A stretch of DNA of 64,000 nt from Enoplolaimus lenunculus. Taxonomy: Eukaryota > Nematoda > Enoplea > Enoplida > Thoracostomopsidae. Each line of letters begins with the position of its first letter. Position 1 is the stretch's first letter. Below the pieces are notes generated by a model that saw nothing but the letters and a program-made list of their open reading frames with translations, searched no databases and had not been told where the DNA came from. The position numbers were made by a program, and so were the translations under genes. Shown one piece after another: positions 48,601 to 52,174 of the stretch. Location of the stretch: NCBI GenBank assembly GCA_030248215.1, contig JASANG010000185.1:42447-106446 (forward strand), read 5' to 3'.

Positions 48601-51058
48601 CATTTATTGCTGGCTGATAATAGGATTTATAACTTTTGAAGCAGTTTTCTATCGAGTTAACTGTTGTATTCTGATGAAATATTGAGATTAGTAACTTCTG
48701 TACTGCACTTATTTTAAAACCTACTGCATATTGGCATGCCATACTCTTGAGAATATGAATTTAGGTTTGATTTGAAATTTAAAGTTTTAAAATATCTAAT
48801 TTTTAATATTTTTAGGTAATCGCGATTGTCGGAAAGACGCTATCTGCTTTTGATGCCGATGGTCTTATACCAACATTTGGATTTGGAGATGAAAAAACCG
48901 CTGATAAAGGCATATTTTCGTTAAAAAAGGATGCCTGTTATTGCCGAGGTAATAACTTTTTTCAGATGAATCTTTTATATGACGGACAACAACGAATATT
49001 AACATAGCATTCAATTAACAATCTAACGGGTGGGAGGTGTTTACCATCTTGGATTAGCTATAGAAGATGGACATAGCGCTAATACATTTGGAAAAGACAA
49101 AATAATGACGAGATACAGGCTGTGGCTTGAAGAGTATTTATTATATAATTCTTGCTTATATCAATGACGTTGAGACCAATGAAACTTCAATGCTTTTGAA
49201 TTCATTTAAAATCTTTCGCCGCCGTCCATCCGAGGTCAGTATCGTTTGAGAACTCCTCACGTGTTCACCCTAATTGTTGAGGCTGTAGAAATCATTCAGG
49301 TATTTTTAACATTCAATGGTTCTTTAAGCAAAATTTGAACTGTAATTGAAATGTTTTTTAGTGAATTTTAGGTTTTGAAGAAGTTCTTCAAGTATACAAT
49401 GCGACTACACCAGACGTTTGCCTATCAGGTCCAACTAATTTTGTTCCGTTGATTGAAAAATCTGTTCAAATTGTTAAGGAAATGAAAGCAGTAAGTTTAC
49501 TTGAACAAATCTCTTGGATAAATGTATAAAATTATTAAAATGTGGACCTCTTTTGAAATATTAATTTTCTTAAAGCCCTATTCGCACGTGCAAGTTTTTG
49601 CTGCGAGAACTTGCAGGCGAAATTGCACGCAAAACTGGCGTTTTGTCATCAGCCAATAAGAATGTGGCTGCAATAAATTCAGTGATAATGCATGGTTATT
49701 CACACATGTGAACTAAATCTTTAGCTGCGGTTTTTAATGAATTATTTGTAGCTGCAAATTTTTTGGAACGGTATTTCTGAAGCTGCAAGTTCTCGCAGCA
49801 AAAAAGTTACGTGTGAATAGGGCTTAAATCAAAGTTTCAGTACCATATCCTGGTGATAGTCGCTGACGGTCAAGTAACAAACGAGAAAATCAACCAAAAA
49901 GCAATCGAAAGAGCTTCGCAATATCCACTGTCCATCATTTTGTACGTTTTGTGTTTTTTTTATTTAAATTTGTAAAATTTATTAAAATGAGGGTTGGGTT
50001 TCTATGGAAAAGTTGAATTCACCGGGAAAACGGAAAGACGAAAGAATTGAAAATCATGTACTATTGCTTCCGCAAGCGTAAAAACGTTGGTGAATGATCC
50101 ATTTTGTAGTTTCCTGGATCCCGCCACTTATTCCTCTCTAGTAAATCAGCCTTCGCGGTCGCAGGAGTATGTAAAAAATCAATTTCTCACAGTTTCCATG
50201 ATGTTTTGTCGCTGTTTTGCAGTAATTTTCTGAGATTATAATAAAAGTTTTTTTCCGTATTTTCCGTTGGTTTTTTTCCGGTACCCAACCTTAATTAAAA
50301 TACGATTTAATATTGCAACTGCAACGTTGCTCTGAACTGCATACAACTGATGCTCTGTGTGTATTCATACCATGTGATGTTCTATGTTTAAATATAATGC
50401 TGATAAGCTCATGATACGTAATTTAGGCATTGTGTCTATTAATTCTGTTTGTAATATTGTAAGATTTTATGACAAAAACTGCGTTTCAGGGTTGGCGTAG
50501 GCGATGGACCGTGGGAAATGATGAAAAAATTCGATGAAACATTACCGAAACGTCAATACGATAATTTTCACTTTGTTGATTTCCATAAGGTACATATTGT
50601 TATTAACATCACAATTGGAATTTAGTTTTCAAAATAGTTCACTGGAAAAGCATTGGCGTTGTGTTCGGTAAAACTATACTGCGTCATAATTTGAAAAATT
50701 ATAAGATTTACCACATTTGTACCGATTTATAAATTTGTTGCAAATAAATATTTGCAATGTTTCCAAGCAGCAAAGAACTCCACAATTTACACACCGTATA
50801 AAATTGGTCCCTCACTGGAACTGCAACAAAAGTTAATGGAAAACTTTTCAGTTGCTGTGTAATATTTACAATCATACAAAACTGTTTGACAATTTATCCA
50901 TTGAAGACTATTTTTGTTTCAAAATCAAAGTCTGTTGTTTTTAGGTAATGAAAGATGTCGAAAACCCAGAAGCAGTGTTTGCCCTACATGCACTGATGGA
51001 AATTCCAGATCAGTATCGTGAAATTAAACAACTTGGACTGCTTAATTTTCCACCGTAG
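2..51058 (+). CDS. Giant modular protein: ~45-aa helical repeat array, long E/R/K helix, C-terminal copine-type vWA domain (47 exons, 5' partial)
   Basis: Whole-gene entry; exons are listed separately. Seen: 47 exons joined by GT-AG introns with every phase compatible, total 13,770 nt, open from the window edge to TAG at 51056-51058, giving 4,589 residues. Order: acidic disordered region (1-504), module array (505-4128) interrupted by a charged helix (1056-~2010), basic/Ser-rich linker (4129-~4340), vWA domain (~4340-4589). Known: copine/RGLG vWA domains bind divalent metal through a MIDAS site and act as protein-interaction modules; copines carry two N-terminal C2 domains and plant RGLG proteins a RING finger, neither of which is present here. 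Inferred: a long scaffold or cytoskeletal linker with a vWA binding head; no signal peptide or membrane segment was seen in the visible part. The start codon and promoter lie upstream. Alternative splicing is easy because nearly all array exons are phase 2-2. Function unknown. Confidence 0.85.
1541..1607 (+). CDS. Gene 1 small exon
   Basis: Acceptor TTCAG|AAACC, donor ATT|GTAAGT. Enters phase 0 and leaves phase 1; it supplies the phase shift needed between its neighbours. Residues 226-247, no recognised motif. Confidence 0.6.
1921..2085. mobile_element. MITE (GCCCCATTCACACGTG ends), 165 bp
   Basis: GCCCCATTCACACGTGTAAG and its partner GCCCCATTCGCACGTGCACT (read inward) bound a segment rich in GCAAGTTTTCGC/CTTGCA arms. 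Same family as 49575-49823. Lies in the intron 57 nt before exon 2142. Confidence 0.75.
2142..2578 (+). CDS. Gene 1 exon: acidic/polar linker
   Basis: Acceptor ATTTTAG, donor AAG|GTAATA; phase 1 in, 0 out. Residues 248-393, rich in Glu, Gln and Lys ([13 protein letters not shown]). Probably disordered. No homology recognised. Confidence 0.7.
3120..3388 (+). CDS. Gene 1 exon: polar linker
   Basis: Acceptor TTTTGAG|ATT, donor TCCAG|GTAAAT; phase 0 in, 2 out. Residues 394-482 ([18 protein letters not shown] then a Gln/Ile-rich part). From here on, phase 2 is the standard junction class of the gene. Confidence 0.65.
3943..4006 (+). CDS. Gene 1 small linker exon before first module exon
   Basis: Acceptor TTTCAG, donor GAG|GTTGCT; phase 2 in, 0 out. 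Residues 483-504 ([20 protein letters not shown]). Same role as the exon at 5797: a 2-to-0 adaptor placed before a module exon that starts in phase 0. Confidence 0.6.
4369..4658 (+). CDS. Gene 1 module exon 1 (phase 0-2)
   Basis: Residues 505-600, two helical modules: [15 protein letters not shown]... and [20 protein letters not shown]... each closing on an acidic turn (LTESEQ, LTPEEI). Acceptor TTTTCAG, donor TC|GTAAGC. Confidence 0.85.
5022..5297 (+). CDS. Gene 1 module exon 2
   Basis: 276 nt, phase 2-2, residues 601-692. Modules [16 protein letters not shown]... and [20 protein letters not shown]...; ends SPEEWANIR. Acceptor TTTTTTCAG, donor AG|GTATAA. Confidence 0.88.
5797..5908 (+). CDS. 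Gene 1 small linker exon
   Basis: Phase 2 in, 0 out; residues 693-730 ([15 protein letters not shown]..., then [11 protein letters not shown]). Acceptor AGTTTCAG, donor AAAG|GTAGCA. Supported mainly by frame: it converts phase 2 to the phase 0 needed by the next exon. Confidence 0.6.
6709..7001 (+). CDS. Gene 1 module exon 3 (phase 0-2)
   Basis: Residues 731-827. Begins [20 protein letters not shown]; second module [20 protein letters not shown]; ends [10 protein letters not shown]. Acceptor TTTTTAG, donor AG|GTAAGC. Confidence 0.85.
8009..8287 (+). CDS. Gene 1 module exon 4
   Basis: 279 nt, phase 2-2, residues 828-920. Modules [18 protein letters not shown]... and [20 protein letters not shown]...; ends TSDEFDRIR. 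Acceptor AATTTCAG, donor AG|GTTAGT. Confidence 0.88.
8288..11830 (+). other. Long intron of gene 1, no exon found
   Basis: 3.5 kb AT-rich sequence. I found no further module exon by eye. An AG..GTAAGT-bounded stretch at about 10243-10299 is open but not in the required phase. A short match to the module core (ILNA after a TTTTCAG at 11341) stops after a few codons. Near 11665-11710 there is a patch of TTAGGT/CCTAAG hexamers. Confidence 0.6.
11831..12100 (+). CDS. Gene 1 module exon 5
   Basis: 270 nt, phase 2-2, residues 921-1010. First module diverged ([20 protein letters not shown]), second typical ([20 protein letters not shown]); ends TGDEFGDLK. Acceptor ATTTTCAG, donor AA|GTGAGC. Confidence 0.87.
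12959..13093 (+). CDS. Gene 1 short exon, partial module
   Basis: 135 nt, phase 2-2, residues 1011-1055. Contains only the helix start of a module ([18 protein letters not shown]) and a short acidic tail; leads into the charged helix exon. Acceptor AATTTTAG, donor GG|GTAAGA. Confidence 0.75.
14249..17230 (+). CDS. Gene 1 giant exon: ~900-aa E/R/K-rich repeat, probable single alpha-helix
   Basis: 2,982 nt, phase 2-2, residues 1056-2049. Almost all is built from 8-residue units of the type RKREEEER / LRKEEEER / QRQEEEKR, three units per 24 residues (72 bp). The only non-polar position is a Leu about once per 24 residues, so a two-stranded coiled coil is poorly supported. The i,i+4 Glu-Arg/Lys pattern is that of ER/K single alpha-helices. 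The last ~37 residues ([20 protein letters not shown]...) form half of an ordinary module, so the repeat appears to have expanded inside a module exon. It resembles trichohyalin-type sequence by composition only. Other frames are open here because of the codon repetition and are not genes. Acceptor TTCTACAG, donor AA|GTAAAT. Confidence 0.85.
14521..15912 (+). repeat. 696-bp near-identical tandem duplication inside the helix exon
   Basis: The block from 14521 recurs at 15217 with an offset of exactly 696 bp (232 codons) and only a handful of substitutions (for example CGTCGT/CGTCTT near 14795/15491). Unusual marker residues recur together: [15 protein letters not shown] and NKCEEAER. In-frame, so it lengthens the helix without a break. 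Confidence 0.85.
17710..17997 (+). CDS. Gene 1 module exon 6 (288-nt subtype)
   Basis: Phase 2-2, residues 2050-2145. Has [20 protein letters not shown] and a 6-residue insertion (GPMGPEE region) shared with the next exons; ends NKEEMETIK. Acceptor TTATTTCAG, donor AA|GTGAGC. Confidence 0.88.
18473..18760 (+). CDS. Gene 1 module exon 7 (288-nt subtype)
   Basis: Phase 2-2, residues 2146-2241. [20 protein letters not shown] with the [11 protein letters not shown] insertion; first module [19 protein letters not shown]. Acceptor CAATTTTAG, donor AC|GTAAGT. Confidence 0.88.
18925..19212 (+). CDS. Gene 1 module exon 8 (288-nt subtype)
   Basis: Phase 2-2, residues 2242-2337. [20 protein letters not shown], first module [20 protein letters not shown]. 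The preceding intron is only 164 nt. The acceptor (ACTACTTTAAG|A) is the only AG giving the right frame and the shared 288-nt length. Donor AG|GTAAAA. Confidence 0.82.
19542..19811 (+). CDS. Gene 1 module exon 9
   Basis: 270 nt, phase 2-2, residues 2338-2427. [20 protein letters not shown] and [20 protein letters not shown]. Acceptor TTCGTGTCAG, donor AG|GTAAGT. Confidence 0.87.
20220..20489 (+). CDS. Gene 1 module exon 10
   Basis: 270 nt, phase 2-2, residues 2428-2517. A good consensus example: [20 protein letters not shown] then [20 protein letters not shown]; ends ARDDYQQLR. Acceptor GGATTTCAG, donor AG|GTGCTT. Confidence 0.88.
20957..21232 (+). CDS. Gene 1 module exon 11
   Basis: 276 nt, phase 2-2, residues 2518-2609. 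[20 protein letters not shown] and [20 protein letters not shown]; ends SEKELDNLR. Acceptor AATTGTAG; donor AG|GTTTGA is weak, but the position matches the family. Confidence 0.84.
21386..21645. repeat. 20-bp minisatellite, 13 units, with a partly alternating 40-bp higher-order pattern
   Basis: Tandem units of CCTAAACCTGAGAACYTTTG, 13 in a row. The Y position alternates T/C in most neighbouring units, giving a 40-bp dimer. First units (CCTAAATCTGAGC...) and last unit are diverged. Lies in an intron of gene 1; the CCTAAACCT core resembles the dispersed CCTAAG/TTAGGC patches elsewhere. Confidence 0.95.
21957..22229 (+). CDS. Gene 1 module exon 12
   Basis: 273 nt, phase 2-2, residues 2610-2700. 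[20 protein letters not shown] and [20 protein letters not shown]. Acceptor ACTTTCAG, donor AT|GTATGG, an atypical last codon compared with the usual AG|GT. Confidence 0.82.
22616..22885 (+). CDS. Gene 1 module exon 13
   Basis: 270 nt, phase 2-2, residues 2701-2790. [20 protein letters not shown] and [20 protein letters not shown]; ends TSEADSVT. Acceptor TTGTTGCAG, donor AC|GTGAGT. A TGA follows immediately if unspliced. Confidence 0.86.
23829..24354. mobile_element. Non-autonomous inverted-repeat element (MITE), ~525 bp
   Basis: Left end GATCATCCACGTAATATTGT and right end (reverse complement GGGTCATCCACGTTATACTG) form ~48-bp inverted repeats that continue through CTACGCTACTGTAAAAAATT. ATTATG occurs on both flanks. 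The interior has three degenerate ~50-bp repeats around a TTCC/TTCTGACAGACTC motif; no transposase. The same end sequence occurs at 59057-59404. Confidence 0.8.
24828..25076 (+). CDS. Gene 1 module exon 14, shortened at its start (or alternative first exon from ATG 24808)
   Basis: 249 nt, phase 2-2, residues 2791-2873, 7 codons shorter than the 270-nt norm. [20 protein letters not shown] and [20 protein letters not shown]; ends SDEEQTTIR. In-frame TAA at 24802 means the exon must begin after it. The AG at 24826-24827 keeps the frame but has a poor pyrimidine tract. An ATG at 24808 in a fair context could start a shorter product instead. Donor AG|GTAAGT. Confidence 0.7.
25463..25920. mobile_element. 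hAT-like non-autonomous element
   Basis: Left end CAGGGTGCGACCGGAT, right end reads inward CAGGGCGCGTCCGGATATCC, with CCGGAT-rich subterminal repeats. Flanking ATAAATTG / ATAAGTTG are near-identical 8-mers, as expected of hAT target-site duplications. No transposase. Shares ends with the element at 26620-27646. Confidence 0.65.
26017..26292 (+). CDS. Gene 1 module exon 15
   Basis: 276 nt, phase 2-2, residues 2874-2965. First module diverged ([20 protein letters not shown]), second [20 protein letters not shown]; ends GEIETRKVR. Acceptor TTGTTTCAG, donor AG|GTAAGA. Confidence 0.86.
26620..27646. mobile_element. hAT-like non-autonomous element carrying a nested insertion
   Basis: Ends CAAGGTGCCACCGGATATTC and (reverse complement) CAGGGTGTGACCGGATATTA match the element at 25463. 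Flanking 8-mers ATTATACT and CTTATGCT agree at 6 of 8. A different inverted-repeat element (26758-27385) sits inside it, so this one is older. Confidence 0.6.
26758..27385. mobile_element. Inverted-repeat element nested in the hAT-like element
   Basis: Ends ACACACAAAATAA...TTATTTTGTGTGT, followed inward by related AAGACAA/TTGAAATTTCAAGA segments. The interior is full of AAGACAAAT / ATTTGTCTTA palindromic pieces. No coding capacity for a transposase. Confidence 0.6.
27743..28012 (+). CDS. Gene 1 module exon 16
   Basis: 270 nt, phase 2-2, residues 2966-3055. [20 protein letters not shown] and [20 protein letters not shown]. Acceptor CAATTTCAG, donor CG|GTCAGT. Confidence 0.86.
28356..28625 (+). 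CDS. Gene 1 module exon 17
   Basis: 270 nt, phase 2-2, residues 3056-3145. [20 protein letters not shown] and [20 protein letters not shown]. Acceptor GTCTACAG, donor AG|GTAAAG. Confidence 0.87.
29600..29869 (+). CDS. Gene 1 module exon 18
   Basis: 270 nt, phase 2-2, residues 3146-3235. [20 protein letters not shown] and [20 protein letters not shown]. Acceptor AATTTTAG, donor GG|GTACGT. Confidence 0.86.
30365..30634 (+). CDS. Gene 1 module exon 19
   Basis: 270 nt, phase 2-2, residues 3236-3325. Lacks an early Met codon so it is easily missed. [20 protein letters not shown] and [20 protein letters not shown]. Acceptor CAATTTCAG, donor CT|GTAAGT. Confidence 0.87.
31186..31455 (+). CDS. Gene 1 module exon 20
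   Basis: 270 nt, phase 2-2, residues 3326-3415. [20 protein letters not shown] and [20 protein letters not shown]; ends HVDELTRVT. Acceptor TTATTTTCAG, donor AC|GTAAGT. Confidence 0.87.
32164..32433 (+). CDS. Gene 1 module exon 21
   Basis: 270 nt, phase 2-2, residues 3416-3505. [20 protein letters not shown] and [20 protein letters not shown]. Acceptor ATATTTTAAG, donor AG|GTACTG. Confidence 0.85.
32533..32580. repeat. ATT/CAT trinucleotide microsatellite
   Basis: Imperfect CATCATCATTATTATT... run ending in a T-rich tract, inside an intron. Confidence 0.85.
32975..33313 (+). CDS. Gene 1 exon: one module plus acidic tail
   Basis: 339 nt, phase 2-2, residues 3506-3618. One module ([20 protein letters not shown]...[12 protein letters not shown]), then the second module is replaced by an acidic Asp/Glu/Ser linker ending [12 protein letters not shown]. 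It splits the array into two blocks. The GGGTTCGAACTCC stretch resembles a tRNA B box, perhaps by chance. Acceptor CTTTTTAG, donor AG|GTAAGC. Confidence 0.82.
33314..35638 (+). other. Intron of gene 1 with an AT-rich core
   Basis: 33720-33900 is very AT-rich with several AATAAA. At 33610 a TTTTCAG is followed in the live frame by T TAA, which could end a short isoform. A strong unpaired donor-like site (GGAG|GTAAGTAAT) lies at 34063. No further module exon was seen. Confidence 0.5.
35639..35908 (+). CDS. Gene 1 module exon 23
   Basis: 270 nt, phase 2-2, residues 3619-3708. [20 protein letters not shown] and [20 protein letters not shown]; ends SPDEFKKIR. Acceptor AATTTCAG, donor AG|GTATAT. 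Confidence 0.87.
36676..36945 (+). CDS. Gene 1 module exon 24
   Basis: 270 nt, phase 2-2, residues 3709-3798. [20 protein letters not shown] and [20 protein letters not shown]. Acceptor GCATTTCAG, donor CG|GTGAGG. Confidence 0.87.
37058..37327 (+). CDS. Gene 1 module exon 25
   Basis: 270 nt, phase 2-2, residues 3799-3888, 112-nt intron before it. No early Met codon. [20 protein letters not shown] and [20 protein letters not shown]; ends KEKEKLR. Acceptor CTACTTTTAG, donor AG|GTAAGA. Confidence 0.87.
37812..37978. mobile_element. Degraded copy of the GCCCYATTCRCACGTG inverted-repeat family
   Basis: Right end, read inward, is GCCGTATTCACACATGCAAG then TATTTACAGCGAGAACT, matching the ends at 1921 and 49575. 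The left end is diverged (GTGTGAATGTTTCACG). TTAAG follows the right end. Left boundary approximate. Confidence 0.5.
38414..38712. mobile_element. Inverted-repeat element ~300 bp
   Basis: GGATGATTTTCACAAGAGTG near the left and its near-complement (GGATGATGTCCACTTGCAGA read inward) at the right, both continuing to GTGTGCAA. No coding sequence. Confidence 0.5.
38857..39138 (+). CDS. Gene 1 module exon 26
   Basis: 282 nt, phase 2-2, residues 3889-3982. [20 protein letters not shown] and [20 protein letters not shown] (a 4-residue insertion); ends KSDEWENIR. Acceptor TTTGTAG, donor AG|GTTTGG. Confidence 0.85.
39447..39716 (+). CDS. Gene 1 module exon 27
   Basis: 270 nt, phase 2-2, residues 3983-4072. 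[20 protein letters not shown] and [20 protein letters not shown]. Acceptor CCTTATTTCAG, donor TG|GTATGA. Confidence 0.86.
39717..42403 (+). other. Long intron of gene 1 containing one dead module exon
   Basis: 2.7 kb. Apart from the pseudo-exon at 40636-40880 and a CTTAAG/CCTAAG patch near 40000-40050, no gene-like structure was seen. 41650-41750 has repeated AACTCCCCCAA/TAATATTA pieces. Confidence 0.55.
40636..40880 (+). pseudogene. Dead module exon (stops and frameshift)
   Basis: After a TTTAG at 40631-40635, the frame expected from phase 2 reads a module-like sequence with TGA at 40652-40654. It continues through [11 protein letters not shown] and [19 protein letters not shown], then the frame shifts by one base into [16 protein letters not shown], a stop and RERSL. 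The order (acidic turn, R..R helix, second acidic turn) and size match a live two-module exon, and no donor remains. It sits between live exons 39447 and 42404. Confidence 0.8.
42404..42569 (+). CDS. Gene 1 last array exon, one module
   Basis: 166 nt, phase 2 in, 0 out; residues 4073-4128. [20 protein letters not shown], closing [17 protein letters not shown]. Ends the repeat array. Acceptor ACATTTTAG, donor AAG|GTATCA. Confidence 0.83.
42900..42966 (+). repeat. tRNA-like (SINE-type) sequence
   Basis: TTAGCTTAGTGGTCATCG resembles a pol III A box and GGGATCGAATCTTA a degraded B box about 40 nt later. Flanks do not form an acceptor stem. Probably a tRNA-derived SINE, not a tRNA gene. Confidence 0.35.
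43152..43217 (+). CDS. Gene 1 small linker exon
   Basis: 66 nt, phase 0-0; residues 4129-4150 ([20 protein letters not shown]). Acceptor TTATTTTTAG, donor CCG|GTAAGA. Confidence 0.7.
43759..43976 (+). CDS. Gene 1 linker exon, Ser/Thr-rich
   Basis: 218 nt, phase 0 in, 2 out; residues 4151-4222. Low complexity, includes [15 protein letters not shown]. Acceptor AATTTCAG, donor GG|GTATTC. Confidence 0.75.
45402..45507 (+). CDS. Gene 1 linker exon with basic cluster
   Basis: 106 nt, phase 2 in, 0 out; residues 4223-4258. [20 protein letters not shown] looks like a nuclear-localisation-type basic cluster followed by Ser/Glu. Without splicing at GAG|GTTAAA the frame would stop at 45529; the downstream vWA exons in matching phase favour splicing. 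Confidence 0.72.
45774..45784. repeat. Homopolymer of 11 G
   Basis: Run of G in an intron; prone to length error in assembly. Confidence 0.9.
46110..46249 (+). CDS. Gene 1 linker exon, basic
   Basis: 140 nt, phase 0 in, 2 out; residues 4259-4304. [20 protein letters not shown], then Ser/Thr-rich. Acceptor TATTTACAG, donor TT|GTAAGT. Confidence 0.77.
47613..47800 (+). CDS. Gene 1 exon: start of the copine/RGLG vWA domain
   Basis: 188 nt, phase 2 in, 1 out; residues 4305-4367. Ser-rich start, then [18 protein letters not shown], the first helix and strand that precede the MIDAS motif in copine/RGLG domains. Acceptor ATTTTCAG, donor TTG|GTAATT. Confidence 0.88.
47985..48270. repeat. Degenerate TTAGGC/TTAGGT hexamer patch
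   Basis: About 280 bp with many TTAGGC, TTAGGT, TTAGAT and CTTAAGC words on one strand, in an intron just before the MIDAS exon. Resembles degenerate telomere-like sequence without a clean tandem array. Smaller patches lie near 11665, 12240, 19460, 40000, 52890 and 54060. Confidence 0.6.
48433..48533 (+). CDS. Gene 1 exon: vWA MIDAS motif
   Basis: 101 nt, phase 1 in, 0 out; residues 4368-4401. [20 protein letters not shown] carries the DxTxS metal-binding motif typical of copine and RGLG proteins, followed by NPYQQ. Acceptor TTTACAG, donor CAG|GTTGGT. Confidence 0.9.
48816..48948 (+). CDS. Gene 1 exon: vWA core
   Basis: 133 nt, phase 0 in, 1 out; residues 4402-4445. [20 protein letters not shown] then FGFGDEKT, a hallmark of copine/RGLG domains. 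Acceptor TTTTTAG, donor GAG|GTAATA. Confidence 0.92.
49372..49490 (+). CDS. Gene 1 exon: vWA core with MIDAS Thr
   Basis: 119 nt, phase 1 in, 0 out; residues 4446-4485. [20 protein letters not shown], then [15 protein letters not shown]; the Thr of GPTNF is the third MIDAS residue. Acceptor ATTTTAG, donor GCA|GTAAGT. Confidence 0.92.
49570..49828. mobile_element. MITE (GCCCTATTCGCACGTG ends) abutting an exon acceptor
   Basis: Element proper 49575-49823 with ends GCCCTATTCGCACGTGCAAG and GCCCTATTCACACGTAACTT (read inward), flanked by TTAAA on both sides (49570-49574, 49824-49828). Same family at 1921-2085 and ~37812-37978. The right end lies 17 nt before exon 49841, so the branch-point region is probably element-derived. 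Confidence 0.82.
49841..49941 (+). CDS. Gene 1 exon: vWA core with MIDAS Asp
   Basis: 101 nt, phase 0 in, 2 out; residues 4486-4518. [20 protein letters not shown] then QYPLSII; Asp of VADGQV is the last metal ligand. Acceptor AGTTTCAG, donor TT|GTACGT. Confidence 0.92.
50490..50589 (+). CDS. Gene 1 exon: vWA core
   Basis: 100 nt, phase 2 in, 0 out; residues 4519-4552. [20 protein letters not shown] then [15 protein letters not shown] is diagnostic of the copine/RGLG family. Acceptor GTTTCAG, donor AAG|GTACAT. Confidence 0.93.
50945..51058 (+). CDS. Gene 1 terminal exon
   Basis: 114 nt, phase 0; residues 4553-4589 and [23 protein letters not shown] then LGLLNFPP, the end of a copine/RGLG domain. 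The protein stops here, with no RING finger after it. Acceptor TTTTTAG. Confidence 0.93.
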   Translation, partial: VMKDVENPEAVFALHALMEIPDQYREIKQLGLLNFPP

Positions 51059-51418
51059 TCTTTGTTTAAACCTTTTGAACTCGGAATTCAACTGGAGTTT
51101 AACTGCACAAAACTGTAATTGAAAATATTAAAAATCTATTTTTTCAAACGCAGTACTGAGTTGTAGAGCATAATTGAACGATATTTTACATACATTAATT
51201 CAACAACTGGAATATCTGATGTTACAACAGTTTACACAAGTTGATGTGGAGAATGCGCAATACTTTGTAGTTGATTTGTGTAATTCAAAATGTGTACAAC
51301 TGTTTGATTAAATTGACCTCAAAAATATGCTAAGATTCGACAGCAATTCATTGATTTGACATTAAGCAGAGGAAATTTTGTCCATTTCGGCCATCGCTCA
51401 AGACCTTGAATAAGAAAT

Positions 51419-51489
51419 AGTAATAGTAATAATATAATAATAATCATAACAACAACAACAATAATGACAATAATAATAATAATAATTAG
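51419..51489. repeat. ATA/ATC/ACA trinucleotide microsatellite in the 3' UTR region
   Basis: Imperfect AATAGTAATAATA... with CAACAACAA and ATAATAATA runs, between the stop codon of gene 1 and its likely poly(A) site. Confidence 0.85.
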
Positions 51490-51618
51490 TGTTTGGTGTA
51501 CTTTGGAATGAAAGTTTTGATGTTATTGACCGTCGTAAACTTTTGGATGTTCGTTTCGCTTTACTCTGTGCCGGTGTCTTCTGTATGACAATGTTTTCGG
51601 TTTAACCTAATGTTAAGA

Positions 51619-51624
51619 AATAAA
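51619..51624 (+). other. Candidate poly(A) signal of gene 1
   Basis: AATAAA about 560 nt after the stop, followed by a T-rich stretch. An earlier ATTAAA at 51127 is an alternative. Confidence 0.45.
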
Positions 51625-51658
51625 AATAATTTTTCTTTTGATTTGTGTGTTTTAATGG

Positions 51659-52174
51659 CAGTCCCATGTTACCGTTGGTTTGGGTTGCACACGAATTGTC
51701 CGCCCTGTACATTTTTCCGTGGACAATTAATTATCGCAGTAACTCTGAGCGGACACAATTTTAGCTAGCTACCGCGTCCATGCATAGTTTTCGTTTTCCA
51801 TGAAATGTCCACATATAGTTTTTGTTTTGAGAAAATGTCCGCATACCAAAAATAAGAGCTATATTAAAAATTTTCCTTCCGCCAAAATTTGAATTTCCTA
51901 CCAAAATTTGAATTTATGCCAAAATTTAAATTTTCCCGCCAAAATTTGAATTTTTCCGCCAAAAACGCAGTGGACAACCACGCATTACTGACAGGTTTCT
52001 GTTGCGTCCGAACGTCTTTTATTTAGGTGTCCGCACATAGTTCCGTAGATATCATTGTCATCCAGTACTAGCTATCCATGCTATGTCCAGTTAACGTTTA
52101 ATGGACACTATTGAGCTTTTAACAAACGACTGGACATTTTGTATGCAATCCAAACCAATGGTAACGTGGGACTG
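51659..52174. mobile_element. Inverted-repeat element ~515 bp just after gene 1
   Basis: Ends CAGTCCCATGTTACCGTTGG and (read inward) CAGTCCCACGTTACCATTGG, continuing as TTTGGRTTGCAYAC for ~34 bp. The interior has four to five tandem CCAAAATTTGAATTT-like units at 51885-51965. No transposase. Confidence 0.8.
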
